Below, in pieces: positions 1 to 8,543 of a stretch of DNA of 64,000 nucleotides (position 1 is its first letter; each line of letters opens with the position of its first letter). The stretch covers positions 1,984,001-2,048,000 of the forward strand of contig CAWAMN010000001.1 in the NCBI GenBank assembly GCA_963783235.1, given 5' to 3'. The position numbers and the translations under genes were made by a program. The stretch comes from Thiohalomonas sp963783235 (lineage in GTDB: Bacteria > Pseudomonadota > Gammaproteobacteria > Thiohalomonadales > Thiohalomonadaceae). Below the pieces are notes generated by a model. The model searched no databases and was not told the DNA's origin. It saw only the letters and a list, made by a program, of their open reading frames with translations.

Positions 1-454
1 GCCGAAGGTGTCCGCCAACCAGGCCTGGACGCCGAAGTTGCCGTTCCAGGCAATCCCCTCGAACAGGGGATAAATCAGCGCAACCAGCAAAAAGGTGGCG
101 GTCAGTTGGGGCAGGAATTTGGCCCGCTCGGCGATACCGCCCGAGATAATGGCCGGGATCGCCGCGGCAAAGGTGAGCAGGAAGAAGAACTTCACCAGTT
201 CGTAGCCGTTGGCCTCGGTCAGTGATCCCGCGCCCCTCGAAGAAGGTAACGCCGTAGGCGACCCCGTAGCCGACGAAAAAATAGGCGATGGTGGAGACCC
301 CGAAGTCGGAGAGGATCTTCACCAGCGCGTTGACCTGATTCTTGAAGCGCACCGTCCCCACCTCCAGAAAGGCGAAGCCGGCGTGCATGGCAAGCACCAT
401 GATGGCGCCCAGAAGAACGAAGAGTGTGTCGTTGGCAGCGGTTGCGTGCTCCAT
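1..454 (-). pseudogene. amt: Ammonium transporter (Amt family), 5' part only, with a frameshift
   Basis: Amt channels carry ammonium across the inner membrane. Reading leftward from the ATG at 454, the protein opens with the typical first transmembrane region (MHAGFAFLEVGTVR, then KNQVNALVKIL and STIAYFFVGYG). Around 233-236 the frame breaks: the Amt sequence resumes one frame over (EANGYELVKFFFLLTFAAA, then SGGIAERAKF) and runs off the window edge. Removing one base from the CCCC run at 233-236 restores one continuous Amt frame, so an extra base there, real or an assembly error, is the simplest explanation. No signal peptide is visible. An AGAGGA ribosome binding site precedes the ATG. Upstream NtrC-like and sigma-54-like motifs support nitrogen control. 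The family call is firm; whether the gene is functional is open. Confidence 0.85.
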
Positions 455-489
455 TGTGGGTCCTCTTGCTCGCGTATGGCGCAACACGG

Positions 490-505
490 AGCAAGAAGCG
501 CACCA
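490..505 (-). promoter_or_regulatory. Putative sigma-54 promoter of amt
   Basis: Read on the minus strand the site is TGGTGCGCTTCTTGCT. It matches the sigma-54 form TGGCACG-N4-TTGCW, with the GG and GC dinucleotides at the required 12-base distance. It lies about 36 bp before the amt ATG, leaving a leader of roughly 25 nt. Amt genes are commonly under RpoN/NtrC control, so the context supports the motif. No experimental evidence is available. Confidence 0.55.
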
Positions 506-559
506 TCCCGGTGCCTAACTGTGAAACAAAGACTTAATGCCGCGGCGCCACACCGAAAC

Positions 560-574
560 GCACTGTTTTGGTGC
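560..574 (-). promoter_or_regulatory. Putative NtrC binding site upstream of amt
   Basis: GCAC-N7-GTGC dyad (GCACTGTTTTGGTGC on the plus strand), the same geometry as the classic NtrC sites of glnA (TGCACCAACATGGTGC). A second GCAC-N7-GTGC lies at 500-514 and overlaps the -24 element of the predicted sigma-54 promoter. Site 560-574 is about 60 bp upstream of that promoter, a usual enhancer position. Confidence 0.5.
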
Positions 575-688
575 TTCTGGCCGGCCAATGCTCCAATTGG
601 GTGCCGCCGTTTCGGAAAGAGTGGCGACTGGCCGCGACGGCATCGGGAACATCGCCTGAAGTAGGCCGCCCTGTCGGGCGAAGCCGTT

Positions 689-3600
689 TCAAACCGGAGT
701 TTCCACCACCTCCGATCTCTCCTCGCCTCCGAACTTCCGTCTTTGCCGCCAGTCGTGGAGCCGGGCTCCAAGCAGGAGCAGACAGGGCGTGAGCACCAGC
801 GTCAGCAGGGTGGCGAAGGTAAGTCCACCGGCAACGCCGGTGGCGAGTTGCCTCCACCACTGGGTTGAGGGGGCGCCGAAGCTCACCTCGCGGTGGATGA
901 GGTCGATATTGACCCCCATCACCATCGGCATCAGGCCGAGAATGGTCGTGACGGTGGTCAGCAATACCGGTCGCAGGCGCTGGGCGCCGGTGCGCAGAAT
1001 GGCCTCGGTCACCGGCATGCCGGTGCGGCGCAGGATGTTGAAGGTGTCGATCAGCACGATATTGTTGTTGACCACGATACCGGCCAGGGCGATGACGCCG
1101 ATGCCGCTCATGACGATACCGAAGGGCTGGGCCGTGGTGAGCAGCCCCAGTAAGACGCCGACGGTGGAGAAGACCACGGCACTGAGGATCAGAAAGGCCT
1201 GGTAGAAGCTGTTGAACTGCGTCACCAGGATAATCGCCATCACGAACAGGGCGATGCCAAACGCCCTGGAGAGAAACGCCTGAGACTGACGCTGCTCCTC
1301 GTCCTCGCCCTTGAAAGCCAGCGAAACCTGCGGATCCAGTGCATCGCGGTGCTCGCTCAGCCACCCCTGAATCCGGCGCACCTGCGTGTCGGGCAACACC
1401 CCTTCCGGCACATCGGCCTTCACGGTCATCACCCGCTCTCCGTCGACACGGCTGATGGTGCCCATCTTCGGCGCGGGACTGCGGGTGACGAAATTGCCGA
1501 CCGGCACCAGTCCGGCCCGCGTGTTGACCCGCAGCCGGTCCAGCTGGTCCAGTCCGCGCTTCTCCTTCGGCATGCGCACGATGATATCGACTTCATCATC
1601 GGCGTCATCCGGGCGATAGTCACTGACCTTGATGCCATTGGTGACCAGCTGCACTGCATTGCCGACCACGGTCACGTCCGCGCCAAAGCGGGCCGCCTGG
1701 GTGCGGTCCACCCTCATCTCCCACTCGATGCCGGGCAGCGGCCGGTTGTCCTCGATGTCCTCGAAACCGCCGAGTTCGTTCATCATCCGGCGGACGGTGA
1801 GTACGGCCTCATCCAGGCGCTTCGGATCACGGGAGCTCAGTTGGACCTGCACCGGCTTACCGACCGGAGGCCCTCCCTCCTGTTCGCGCGCCTCAATCAG
1901 GACCCCGGCGACGTCCCGCGTGCGCTCCCGCACCTCCGCGAGGATCTGTTCCGCGGGCGGTCGTCTTTGCCAGTCGACAAACTCCATCTGGATCACGCCG
2001 ACAACATCCTCGGCCAGGTCCTGACCGCGCAGGTCGACGCCGCTTCGGGTATTCAGCGTCTCGATACCCGGCGTGCCGAGGATGCGCTCCTCCACCCGGC
2101 GCACGAGACGGTCCATCTCATGGACGGAAAGGTTGCCCCTGGCCCTGACGTGCACCACCGCCCGCTGCGGCTCCACCTGCGGGAAGAACTCCACACCATT
2201 GCCGAACAGCCCGTAGGCGACATAGACAGTGACCAGCACCGCCACCGCCCCCAGCAGGACCTTGCCGGCGTGGCCGAGTATCCACTCCAGGGCGCGAACA
2301 TAAACCCCGGCCAAGCCGCGGATTTCATGCAGCTCCCCCTGCTCCGCCGCCGCCAGACTGCGCTGCTCCCGGGGCTCCAGCGAGCTCCGTTGTCCCACCA
2401 GCGCTCCGAGGGTGGGAACGAAAACGAGCGCCATCACCAGCGAGGCGCCCAGGGTCGCCAGCAGAGTGATGGGCAGGTATTTCATGAACTCGCCCACCAC
2501 CCCGGGCCAGAATAGCAGCGGCATGAACGCGGCCAGGGTCGTGGCTACCGAGGCGGTGATGGGCCAGGCCATGCGTCGGGCGGCGAAGGCATAGGCACCG
2601 GCGCGCCCCTGGCCCTCGGCCATCTTCCGATCCGCCAGTTCGGTCACCACCACGGCGCCGTCGATCAGCATGCCCACGGCCATTATGAGGGAGAACAGCA
2701 CCACGATATTGATGGTGAGCCCCAGCCCGTGGATGACCAGAATACCGGCGAGGAAGGAGCCGGGGATCGCCAGCCCCACCAGTCCGGCAGTGCGCACGCC
2801 CAGTGCGGCAACGATGACCACCATCACCAGCAGCACGGCGGTCAGCACATTGTTCTGCAGGTCCGCGAGCATGGTCTTCACATCCCCGGACTTGTCCTGG
2901 GAGTAGCTCACCTTCACCGCGTCGGGCCAGCGGGCCCGTTCGGCATCGACAATGGCACGCACCTTCTCGACCGTGTCGATGATGTTCTCTCCGACCCGCT
3001 TGGAGATCTCCAGGCTGATGGCCGGCCGGCCGTTCACCCGGGCGAAGCTGGTGGGGTCCTTGAAGGTGCGGCGCACGTCAGTGATATCCCCGAAGGTGAC
3101 CACCCGATCGCCCTCCACCTTCACCGGCAGCGAAAGCACATCCTGTGCGCTCTCGAACAGGCCCGGTACCTTGACCGCGAAGCGGCCCTGACCGCTGTCG
3201 AGTGCCCCTGCGGCGACCAGCTTGTTGTTGCGCCAGATGAAGTCGATCAGTTCCTGATAGGAGATGCCGTAGCTGTCGAGCATCAGGGGATCGACGATCA
3301 CCTCCACCACCTCTTCCCGGTCGCCCGCGATATCCGCCTCCAGAACCTCCCGCAAACCTTCGATTTGGTCCTTGAGGTCACGGGCGAGGGTCAGCAGCGT
3401 GCGCTCGGGTACATCACCCGCCAGGGTCACCACCAGCACGGGAAAGAGGGCGACATTGACCTCGTTGACCGTGGGTTCGTCGGTGTCCGTCGGCAGTTCA
3501 TTCTTGGCCAGATCGACCTGCTCGCGTACATCCGCCAGCGCCCGGTCGCTGTCGAACCCGGCATCGAACTCCAGCAGCACCGAGGCGTGTCCCTGGGTCG

Positions 3601-3853
3601 CCGTCGAGCGCATCTCCTTGATCCCCTCGATGGTCTGCAGCTCCCTTTCCATGGGGCGCACCAGGAGCCGCTCGGCGTCCTCCGGCGAGATGCCCTCATG
3701 GTTCATGGAAACGTAAATAATGGGGATGGCGACGTCCGGCTCCGCCTCCTTGGGAATGGTGATATAGGCCGTCGAGCCCGCGATTAGGATGAGCACCAGC
3801 AGGGCCAGAACGGTGCGCGAGCGATTGAATGCCGCCTCAATGAGGTTGCGCAT
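689..3853 (-). CDS. RND efflux pump permease (HAE/AcrB superfamily)
   Basis: A 1054-residue inner-membrane proton-driven exporter of normal RND length. The N-terminus shows the first helix followed by IPKEAEPDVAIPIIYVSM, a variant of the usual RND periplasmic entry. The TM4 region carries GMLIDGAVVVTE, where the Asp fits the proton relay, and the mirrored C-terminal half repeats the fold (ALAGIVVNNNIVLIDTFN). Its ATG overlaps the stop of the upstream adaptor gene, so the two are translationally coupled. It is the last gene of a padR-adaptor-RND operon. No outer-membrane factor is encoded beside it, so a shared TolC-like channel is presumed. Substrate unknown. Confidence 0.93.
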   Translation of the reverse strand: MRNLIEAAFNRSRTVLALLVLILIAGSTAYITIPKEAEPDVAIPIIYVSMNHEGISPEDAERLLVRPMERELQTIEGIKEMRSTATQGHASVLLEFDAGFDSDRALADVREQVDLAKNELPTDTDEPTVNEVNVALFPVLVVTLAGDVPERTLLTLARDLKDQIEGLREVLEADIAGDREEVVEVIVDPLMLDSYGISYQELIDFIWRNNKLVAAGALDSGQGRFAVKVPGLFESAQDVLSLPVKVEGDRVVTFGDITDVRRTFKDPTSFARVNGRPAISLEISKRVGENIIDTVEKVRAIVDAERARWPDAVKVSYSQDKSGDVKTMLADLQNNVLTAVLLVMVVIVAALGVRTAGLVGLAIPGSFLAGILVIHGLGLTINIVVLFSLIMAVGMLIDGAVVVTELADRKMAEGQGRAGAYAFAARRMAWPITASVATTLAAFMPLLFWPGVVGEFMKYLPITLLATLGASLVMALVFVPTLGALVGQRSSLEPREQRSLAAAEQGELHEIRGLAGVYVRALEWILGHAGKVLLGAVAVLVTVYVAYGLFGNGVEFFPQVEPQRAVVHVRARGNLSVHEMDRLVRRVEERILGTPGIETLNTRSGVDLRGQDLAEDVVGVIQMEFVDWQRRPPAEQILAEVRERTRDVAGVLIEAREQEGGPPVGKPVQVQLSSRDPKRLDEAVLTVRRMMNELGGFEDIEDNRPLPGIEWEMRVDRTQAARFGADVTVVGNAVQLVTNGIKVSDYRPDDADDEVDIIVRMPKEKRGLDQLDRLRVNTRAGLVPVGNFVTRSPAPKMGTISRVDGERVMTVKADVPEGVLPDTQVRRIQGWLSEHRDALDPQVSLAFKGEDEEQRQSQAFLSRAFGIALFVMAIILVTQFNSFYQAFLILSAVVFSTVGVLLGLLTTAQPFGIVMSGIGVIALAGIVVNNNIVLIDTFNILRRTGMPVTEAILRTGAQRLRPVLLTTVTTILGLMPMVMGVNIDLIHREVSFGAPSTQWWRQLATGVAGGLTFATLLTLVLTPCLLLLGARLHDWRQRRKFGGEERSEVVETPV

Positions 3854-4914
3854 CAGCGCGGCTCCCCGACCACCCGAACCCGATCGCCGTCGCGAACGAA
3901 GCCCTGCCCGGCCGTAATGAGCCGTACCCGTTCGGGGAGGCCCTCGACCCAGACCGCCTCTGCATCGGCCTGCAGCAGACTGACCGGCAGGAATTCGACG
4001 ACTCCCTGTTCATCGACCCGCTTGACCCCGAGTTCACCGGCATCATTAAGCGTCAGCAACCCCGATGAGAGCCGGTGCCCACGGGCCGTTTCGGTAGGGA
4101 TCTGCAATTCGGCGGTCATGCCCGCCGGAATACGACCGTCCGGATTGGCGAACTCCATCTCCACGGAGAAAGTGCGGGTGGCAGGCTCGGCGGTTGCGGC
4201 CACATAGGTCACCTTGGCCGGGAACTGCCTTCCATCCGGCAGGCGAACACGGCCCGCCATCTCTGGGCGAAGGCGCGCCACCTCGTGCTCGGCGGCCTCG
4301 CCCCGGGCCCGAAGCGGATCCAGTTCCACCACCACGGCGGCAGGGTCGCCCACGCCGAGATAATCGCCAACTTCGACCGGACGTGCCTCCAGAACGCCGG
4401 AGTAGGGCGCCCGTATCGCCGCGCGCTCCAGATGCAGGCGCGCATTCTTGTGTTCGGCACGCGCCGCCTCCAGCAGCGCCCGGGCCTCGGCCACCTGCCG
4501 CTCGGCGCTAAGCCGCTGGGTCTTCAGCGACTGCGCGGCCCGGTATTCGAGCTCGCGTTGGCGAACCAGCGCCTCCGCCTGGGCGAGGCGCTCGTGGCGC
4601 TCATCTTCCGCCAGCCGAACCAGAACGTCACCGGCCTTGACCCGCGAGCCGCGCGGTATCGATACCGCGACGACGCTTCCGGCCGTTTCCGCCCGAACGG
4701 TGACGGTTCGCCGCGCCTCGGTCTGGCCGTGCACGATCAGGCGCCGTGAAACCGGCTCCGCGGTATAGATATCGGCCCTGACCTGCATCAACACCGGCTC
4801 TGTCGAAGCGCCGCTGGCGGCGATCGTTTGCGGAGACTGACCGAGATGGCCGCTGGCGACCCAGGTTACGGCCGCCCCCGCCAGCAGGAGGGCTGTCCAG
4901 GTGGAGTGCTTCAT
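3853..4914 (-). CDS. RND periplasmic adaptor (membrane fusion protein, HlyD/AcrA type)
   Basis: Links an RND permease to an outer-membrane channel. The start is placed at 4914 (MKHSTWTALLLAG), which gives a proper signal/anchor helix; the longer open frame upstream overlaps the padR stop region and lacks family features. Visible features are the lipoyl half-motif (TVTVRAETAGSVVAVSIPRG), an Arg/Ala/Glu-rich alpha-hairpin around residues 95-150, the second lipoyl half (AIRAPYSGVLEARPVEVGDY), and a beta-barrel region ending in FVRDGDRVRVVG. It sits 10 bp after padR and overlaps the permease start. Confidence 0.9.
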   Translation of the reverse strand: MKHSTWTALLLAGAAVTWVASGHLGQSPQTIAASGASTEPVLMQVRADIYTAEPVSRRLIVHGQTEARRTVTVRAETAGSVVAVSIPRGSRVKAGDVLVRLAEDERHERLAQAEALVRQRELEYRAAQSLKTQRLSAERQVAEARALLEAARAEHKNARLHLERAAIRAPYSGVLEARPVEVGDYLGVGDPAAVVVELDPLRARGEAAEHEVARLRPEMAGRVRLPDGRQFPAKVTYVAATAEPATRTFSVEMEFANPDGRIPAGMTAELQIPTETARGHRLSSGLLTLNDAGELGVKRVDEQGVVEFLPVSLLQADAEAVWVEGLPERVRLITAGQGFVRDGDRVRVVGEPR

Positions 4915-4924
4915 CGGCGGCCTC

Positions 4925-5449
4925 TCACTCCTGCCCCTTTCCCTGCTCCAACTCCGGGCGGTGTTCACGAAGATACGCCAGTGCAGCGCGGCTCACCGCT
5001 TCGCCGTAGCCGGCCGTAAAACGCACGCCCGCCGACAAATCGGGGCGCTTTCGAATCGCTCGGCTGTGTCTCAGGCTCTCCTCCAGGGCTTCGCAGCGCT
5101 GATCGAGGACCTCGCTCAGCCGCCCCGGGCACAGCAGATGGCTGAAAAAGGTGAGAACGAGGAACTCGGAACGCACCTTGTGGCGGGGCGCCTCGCCAGC
5201 CAGTGCTTCACTCAACGCCTCTCGTCCCGCCGGGGTCAGGCTGTAGACCTTTTTGGCCGGGCGCCGCTCCTGCTCGATCGCCTCAAACTCCACCAGCCCT
5301 TCACGGGACAACTCGGCGAGCGCCGGATAAATGGAGCCGAACCCGGCGACAAAGAAGTGACTGAAGCCCTCCTCGAAGGTTTTCTTGATTTTATAACCGC
5401 TGGCGTCGCCCATGCTGAGCACGCCAAGGCAGAGGGTTTTGGTATCCAT
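4925..5449 (-). CDS. PadR-family transcriptional regulator
   Basis: A winged-helix repressor of the PadR family, which often senses small aromatic or toxic molecules and controls efflux genes. Translation is taken from the ATG at 5449 (MDTKTLCLGVLSMGDASGYKI); the open frame extends further upstream, but that stretch contains the predicted promoter and operator. The N-terminal ~90 residues hold the wHTH with the PadR signature GSIYPALAELSREGLVE, and the C-terminal half is the helical dimerisation part. It is the first gene of the padR-adaptor-RND operon, so it likely represses itself and the pump. No clear Shine-Dalgarno precedes the ATG. Confidence 0.88.
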   Translation of the reverse strand: MDTKTLCLGVLSMGDASGYKIKKTFEEGFSHFFVAGFGSIYPALAELSREGLVEFEAIEQERRPAKKVYSLTPAGREALSEALAGEAPRHKVRSEFLVLTFFSHLLCPGRLSEVLDQRCEALEESLRHSRAIRKRPDLSAGVRFTAGYGEAVSRAALAYLREHRPELEQGKGQE

Positions 5450-5458
5450 CAGGCGTTT

Positions 5459-5477
5459 ATATATCAGGGTGATATAT
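5459..5477 (-). promoter_or_regulatory. Perfect palindrome, likely PadR operator over the padR promoter
   Basis: ATATATCA-GGG-TGATATAT, 8-bp arms with a 3-bp centre, lies 10 bp upstream of the padR ATG. On the minus strand it overlaps a possible promoter: TTGTCG at 5480-5485 as -35 and TATATA at about 5458-5463 as -10, with a 16-bp spacer. The position suits autorepression by PadR. The Sel1 gene runs divergently from 5559 and might share control. The operator role is inferred from position and symmetry. Confidence 0.55.
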
Positions 5478-5558
5478 GTCGACAATGAAAGGGACCCGAA
5501 ATTCCCGCTTCCCAGTCTCTGATATACTTGATGTTTTAAATCGGATATAGCGAACGGC

Positions 5559-6188
5559 ATGAGTACCAGCGAACGCCTGCAGACCATTCTCGAAGGTTTC
5601 AAGAAAGATCAGCTCCCGGATATCGAAAGCCGTGCCGAAGAGGGCGATGCCGAGGCCCGTTTCACGCTCGGCGTGCTCTACGCCAACGGCCGTGGCGTCA
5701 AGGCGAATCCCGGCAAGGCGGTGGAGTGGCTCAGCCAGGCCGCCGACCAGGATATCGGCGAGGCGATGACCCTGCTGGGCTGGATGTACGCCAACGGCCA
5801 CGGCGTGGCCAGCAGCGCCAAAAAGGCCCGGGATTTTTTCAAAAAGGGAGCAGAACGGGGGGATTCCGACGCCCAGTGCTCCCTGGCCGATCTACTGCTG
5901 GAGGGCGCTGCAAAGGGCACACCGGCTGTTATCGAGGCATTCGGCCTTTATGAAGCCGCGGCCAGACAGGGCCATCCCAAGGCCCAGTACATGATGGGCA
6001 AACTGCTCTCCGAGGGAGGCCTGGTCCCCGAAAACGCCGAGGCCGCTTTCCAATGGCTCACCCTCGCGGTCATGAGCGGCAGCGAACCGGCGCAAAAGGA
6101 GCTGCAGATGCTCACCGCGCGGCTCGATCAGGGTCAGATAGAGGCCTTCAAGCAGCGCATGATGGAGCGAATGCAGGCGACGCATTGA
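5559..6188 (+). CDS. Sel1-repeat (tetratricopeptide-like) protein
   Basis: A 209-residue protein made mainly of Sel1-like repeats, alpha-helical pairs used for protein-protein contacts. Successive repeats are visible: ARFTLGVLYANGRGVKANPG, EAMTLLGWMYANGHGV, DAQCSLADLLLEGAAKG and KAQYMMGKLLSEGGLVPENA. The tail (ARLDQGQIEAFKQRMMERMQ) is helical. There is no signal peptide, so it is probably cytoplasmic. It is followed after 1 bp by the next gene, which suggests co-transcription. The partner is not evident. Confidence 0.85.
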   Translation: MSTSERLQTILEGFKKDQLPDIESRAEEGDAEARFTLGVLYANGRGVKANPGKAVEWLSQAADQDIGEAMTLLGWMYANGHGVASSAKKARDFFKKGAERGDSDAQCSLADLLLEGAAKGTPAVIEAFGLYEAAARQGHPKAQYMMGKLLSEGGLVPENAEAAFQWLTLAVMSGSEPAQKELQMLTARLDQGQIEAFKQRMMERMQATH

Positions 6189-6189
6189 T

Positions 6190-6648
6190 ATGGATGAGCG
6201 CGAATTCAAAAAGGCCTATACCGAGGTCAATGATCGCCCCTGCGTGTTCACCAAAGCGATCCTGCGACGGTGCGCCGCCTGCTCCCGCTCCCAAAAGGTC
6301 TTTATCGCCGAGCGTGAAGCGGTCGCCTGCCAGTCACCGGGGGGGCACCAGCGCTGTGGTGAACTGGTCGCGCAACTGCGCGAAAACGCCCTGTTCGCCC
6401 TGCGCCTGAAGCAGCTCGACGGACCGCTGCCCCACGGCAAAGAGATGAAAGTGGAGTGCGGCGGTCTGCTCGGCCTGAGCTCGGTGGCCACTGGCGAAGA
6501 TACCGAACAGGTGGAGGATATCGATGCCCTGGTCAACGAGAGCCTCGAATGCTGGGGCGATCTCGAACAGTTCCCCTATTCCCGCATTGCCCAATGGGTG
6601 GTGAAGTATCAGCCTCGTCGCAAGACCAGTGGGCCATGCGGAAAATAG
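6190..6648 (+). CDS. Uncharacterised Cys-rich protein, C-terminus supplied by a repeat element
   Basis: A 152-residue protein of unknown function, starting immediately after the Sel1 gene and probably co-transcribed. Five cysteines fall in the first third (RPCVFTK, RRCAACSRSQ, VACQSPG, HQRCGEL), a pattern that could bind a metal; the rest is mixed alpha/beta. The last residues (SGPCGK) and the stop codon are encoded by the left terminal repeat of the element at 6627-6892, so the native C-terminus has been replaced or shortened. I do not recognise the family with certainty. Confidence 0.7.
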   Translation: MDEREFKKAYTEVNDRPCVFTKAILRRCAACSRSQKVFIAEREAVACQSPGGHQRCGELVAQLRENALFALRLKQLDGPLPHGKEMKVECGGLLGLSSVATGEDTEQVEDIDALVNESLECWGDLEQFPYSRIAQWVVKYQPRRKTSGPCGK

Positions 6649-6892
6649 TGTAACTCTCAGCCGTTCCACAAAGCCCATAGGCAAGGCGCATGAGCGCAGG
6701 ACTAGCGGGCTCATTCAAGCGAGTGCAACGCCGACTATGGGCTTTGTGGAGCGGCCCGGAGGGAGCCCCGCCAAGGCGCCAATGCGGCGTTGCACTCCTT
6801 GAAAAGGGCGCGCCATTCCCTGCGGAGTGCGCCTTGCCTTGGCCCCTTGGCGGGGCTCTGAGTGTCACACTATTTTCCGCATGGCCCACTAG
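6627..6892. mobile_element. Structured repeat element A (terminal inverted repeat plus two internal hairpins)
   Basis: About 266 bp. The terminal inverted repeat is 24 bp and perfect (6628-6651 against 6867-6890), with CCAG on the left and CTAG on the right edge. Inside are two long hairpins. The left stem is CCACAAAGCCCATAG at about 6666-6680 against about 6735-6749. The right stem is GAGCCCCGCCAAGG near 6763 against its complement ending near 6858. The loops contain boxes shared with element C (CAAGGCGCA, GCAACGCCG, AAGGGCGCGCCATTCCCTG). No coding potential. It occupies most of the 341-bp space between the Cys-rich protein and pap; the remaining ~100 bp holds the short inverted repeat CGAGGTCA/TGACCTCG. 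Confidence 0.8.
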
Positions 6893-6989
6893 CGGCGAGG
6901 TCACTCAGCAGGTGAATCGAACCCGACGCTTCCCGAAGGGCGGTCTGACCTCGTAAAGTACCCCTCACAACCCAACCGGGAGCCGCGCC

Positions 6990-8474
6990 GTGTTCGAAGT
7001 GGCCGAGCTGGGCAACGCCATCTCCAAAAGCGAATTCAAGGAGCGGGAACCGGGGCTGCGTATCGGTCTGCTTCAGGCCCAGCGGGCCTTGCGGGAGGCG
7101 GATTTTCCGGTATTGATCCTGGTTTCCGGGGTCGACGGTGCCGGCAAGGGCGAAACCATCAACCGGCTCAACGAGTGGATGGACCCGCGCGATCTGCGCG
7201 CCTTTGCCTTCAGCGAGAAGAGCGACGAGGAGCGTGAGCGGCCCGACTATTGGCGGTTCTGGCGGGCGCTTCCTCAGAACGGGCGCATCGGTCTCTACGT
7301 CGGCTCCTGGTACAGCGATCCCATCGCCGCGCGGGTCAAGGGTGAGTGCACCGACGCGGACCTCGACGCTCAGCTCGCCCGCATCAAAAGCTTCGAGAAG
7401 GCGCTGACGGATGACGGGGCGCTGATCATCAAGTTCTGGCTGCACCTGTCCAAAAAGGATCAAAAGCAGCGCCTGAAGACCCTGGAATCCAACCCGGATA
7501 CCGCCTGGCGAGTCACCGGACAGGATAAAAAGCATCTCAAGCTCTACGATGACTTCCGCTCCATTGCGGAACATGTGCTTCGCGAGACCAGCACCGGCGA
7601 AGCGCCCTGGATTATCGTCGAGGGCGTGGACGCTCGCTATCGGCACCTGACCGCCGGCCAGCACATCCTCGAGCGTATTGAAAAGCGCCTGGCGCAGAAA
7701 CGCCCCTCGGCGCCCCCGTTGTCGGAGGAGTCATCCCGCGAACCCATCGTGCCGCGGGCCCATCAGTTACTGGGCCAACTCGACCTGACCAAGAGCCTCC
7801 CCAAAAAAACGTACAAGGCGGAACTGGCGAAGTACCAGAGCCGACTGGGTCGCCTGGCCAGGGCCGCCAAGGAGAAGAAGGTCTCCTCCATCCTGGTTCT
7901 CGAAGGCTGGGATGCCGGCGGCAAGGGCGGCGTGATCCGCCGCATCGTTCCCGCCCTCGATGCGCGCCATTACCAGGCCATTTCGGTGGCGGCCCCGACC
8001 GATGAAGAGCGCGCCCACCACTATTTGTGGCGATTCTGGCGACACATTCCCCGCGCCGGCGCCATCACCATCTATGACCGAAGCTGGTACGGCCGGGTGC
8101 TGGTGGAGCGCATCGAGGGTTTTGCCCGCCGCGACGAATGGCTGCGCGCCTATGCGGAGATCAACGACTTCGAGGAACAACTCACCGGGTCCGGCATCGT
8201 GCTGGTCAAATACTGGCTGCACATCGACAGGGATGAGCAGTGGCGGCGCTTCCAGGAGCGGGAGAAGGTGCCCTGGAAGCGCCACAAGATCACCGATGAG
8301 GATTACCGCAATCGCGAAAACCGGGACGCCTACGAGCACGCGGTGGCCGATATGGTCGAGCGTACCAGTACCGACTACGCCCCCTGGACCCTGGTGGAGG
8401 GCAACGATAAGCGCTATGCCCGCATCAAGGCCCTCAAGGTTTACTGCAAGCGACTGGAGAAAGCGCTCGAGTAG
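6990..8474 (+). CDS. pap: Polyphosphate:AMP phosphotransferase (two-domain PPK2)
   Basis: Transfers phosphate from polyphosphate to AMP, giving ADP. The protein has 494 residues and two fused PPK2 domains, as in the PAP class. Each domain carries a Walker-A-like loop (SGVDGAGKGETI near residue 46, LEGWDAGGKGG near 305) and the following lid/Walker B segments (YVGSWYSDP; IYDRSWYGRVLVER). Translation starts at a GTG (MFEVAELGNAISKSEF). The gene stands alone, downstream of repeat element A, whose stems could act as a terminator for the upstream pair. It works with Ppk1 and Ppx encoded at 37-41 kb. Confidence 0.93.
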   Translation: MFEVAELGNAISKSEFKEREPGLRIGLLQAQRALREADFPVLILVSGVDGAGKGETINRLNEWMDPRDLRAFAFSEKSDEERERPDYWRFWRALPQNGRIGLYVGSWYSDPIAARVKGECTDADLDAQLARIKSFEKALTDDGALIIKFWLHLSKKDQKQRLKTLESNPDTAWRVTGQDKKHLKLYDDFRSIAEHVLRETSTGEAPWIIVEGVDARYRHLTAGQHILERIEKRLAQKRPSAPPLSEESSREPIVPRAHQLLGQLDLTKSLPKKTYKAELAKYQSRLGRLARAAKEKKVSSILVLEGWDAGGKGGVIRRIVPALDARHYQAISVAAPTDEERAHHYLWRFWRHIPRAGAITIYDRSWYGRVLVERIEGFARRDEWLRAYAEINDFEEQLTGSGIVLVKYWLHIDRDEQWRRFQEREKVPWKRHKITDEDYRNRENRDAYEHAVADMVERTSTDYAPWTLVEGNDKRYARIKALKVYCKRLEKALE

Positions 8475-8543
8475 CCGTGCTCCAGGGTGGACTCACCCGG
8501 GAGATCCGAAGGCAAATCCAATCCTGTCTGGATGCGCGACGGT

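Noticed and set aside
6890..6960. Possible tRNA remnant (GGGTTCGATTCACC on the minus strand)
   Set aside because: The T-loop-like string lacks a pairing stem and no acceptor or anticodon arm is visible.
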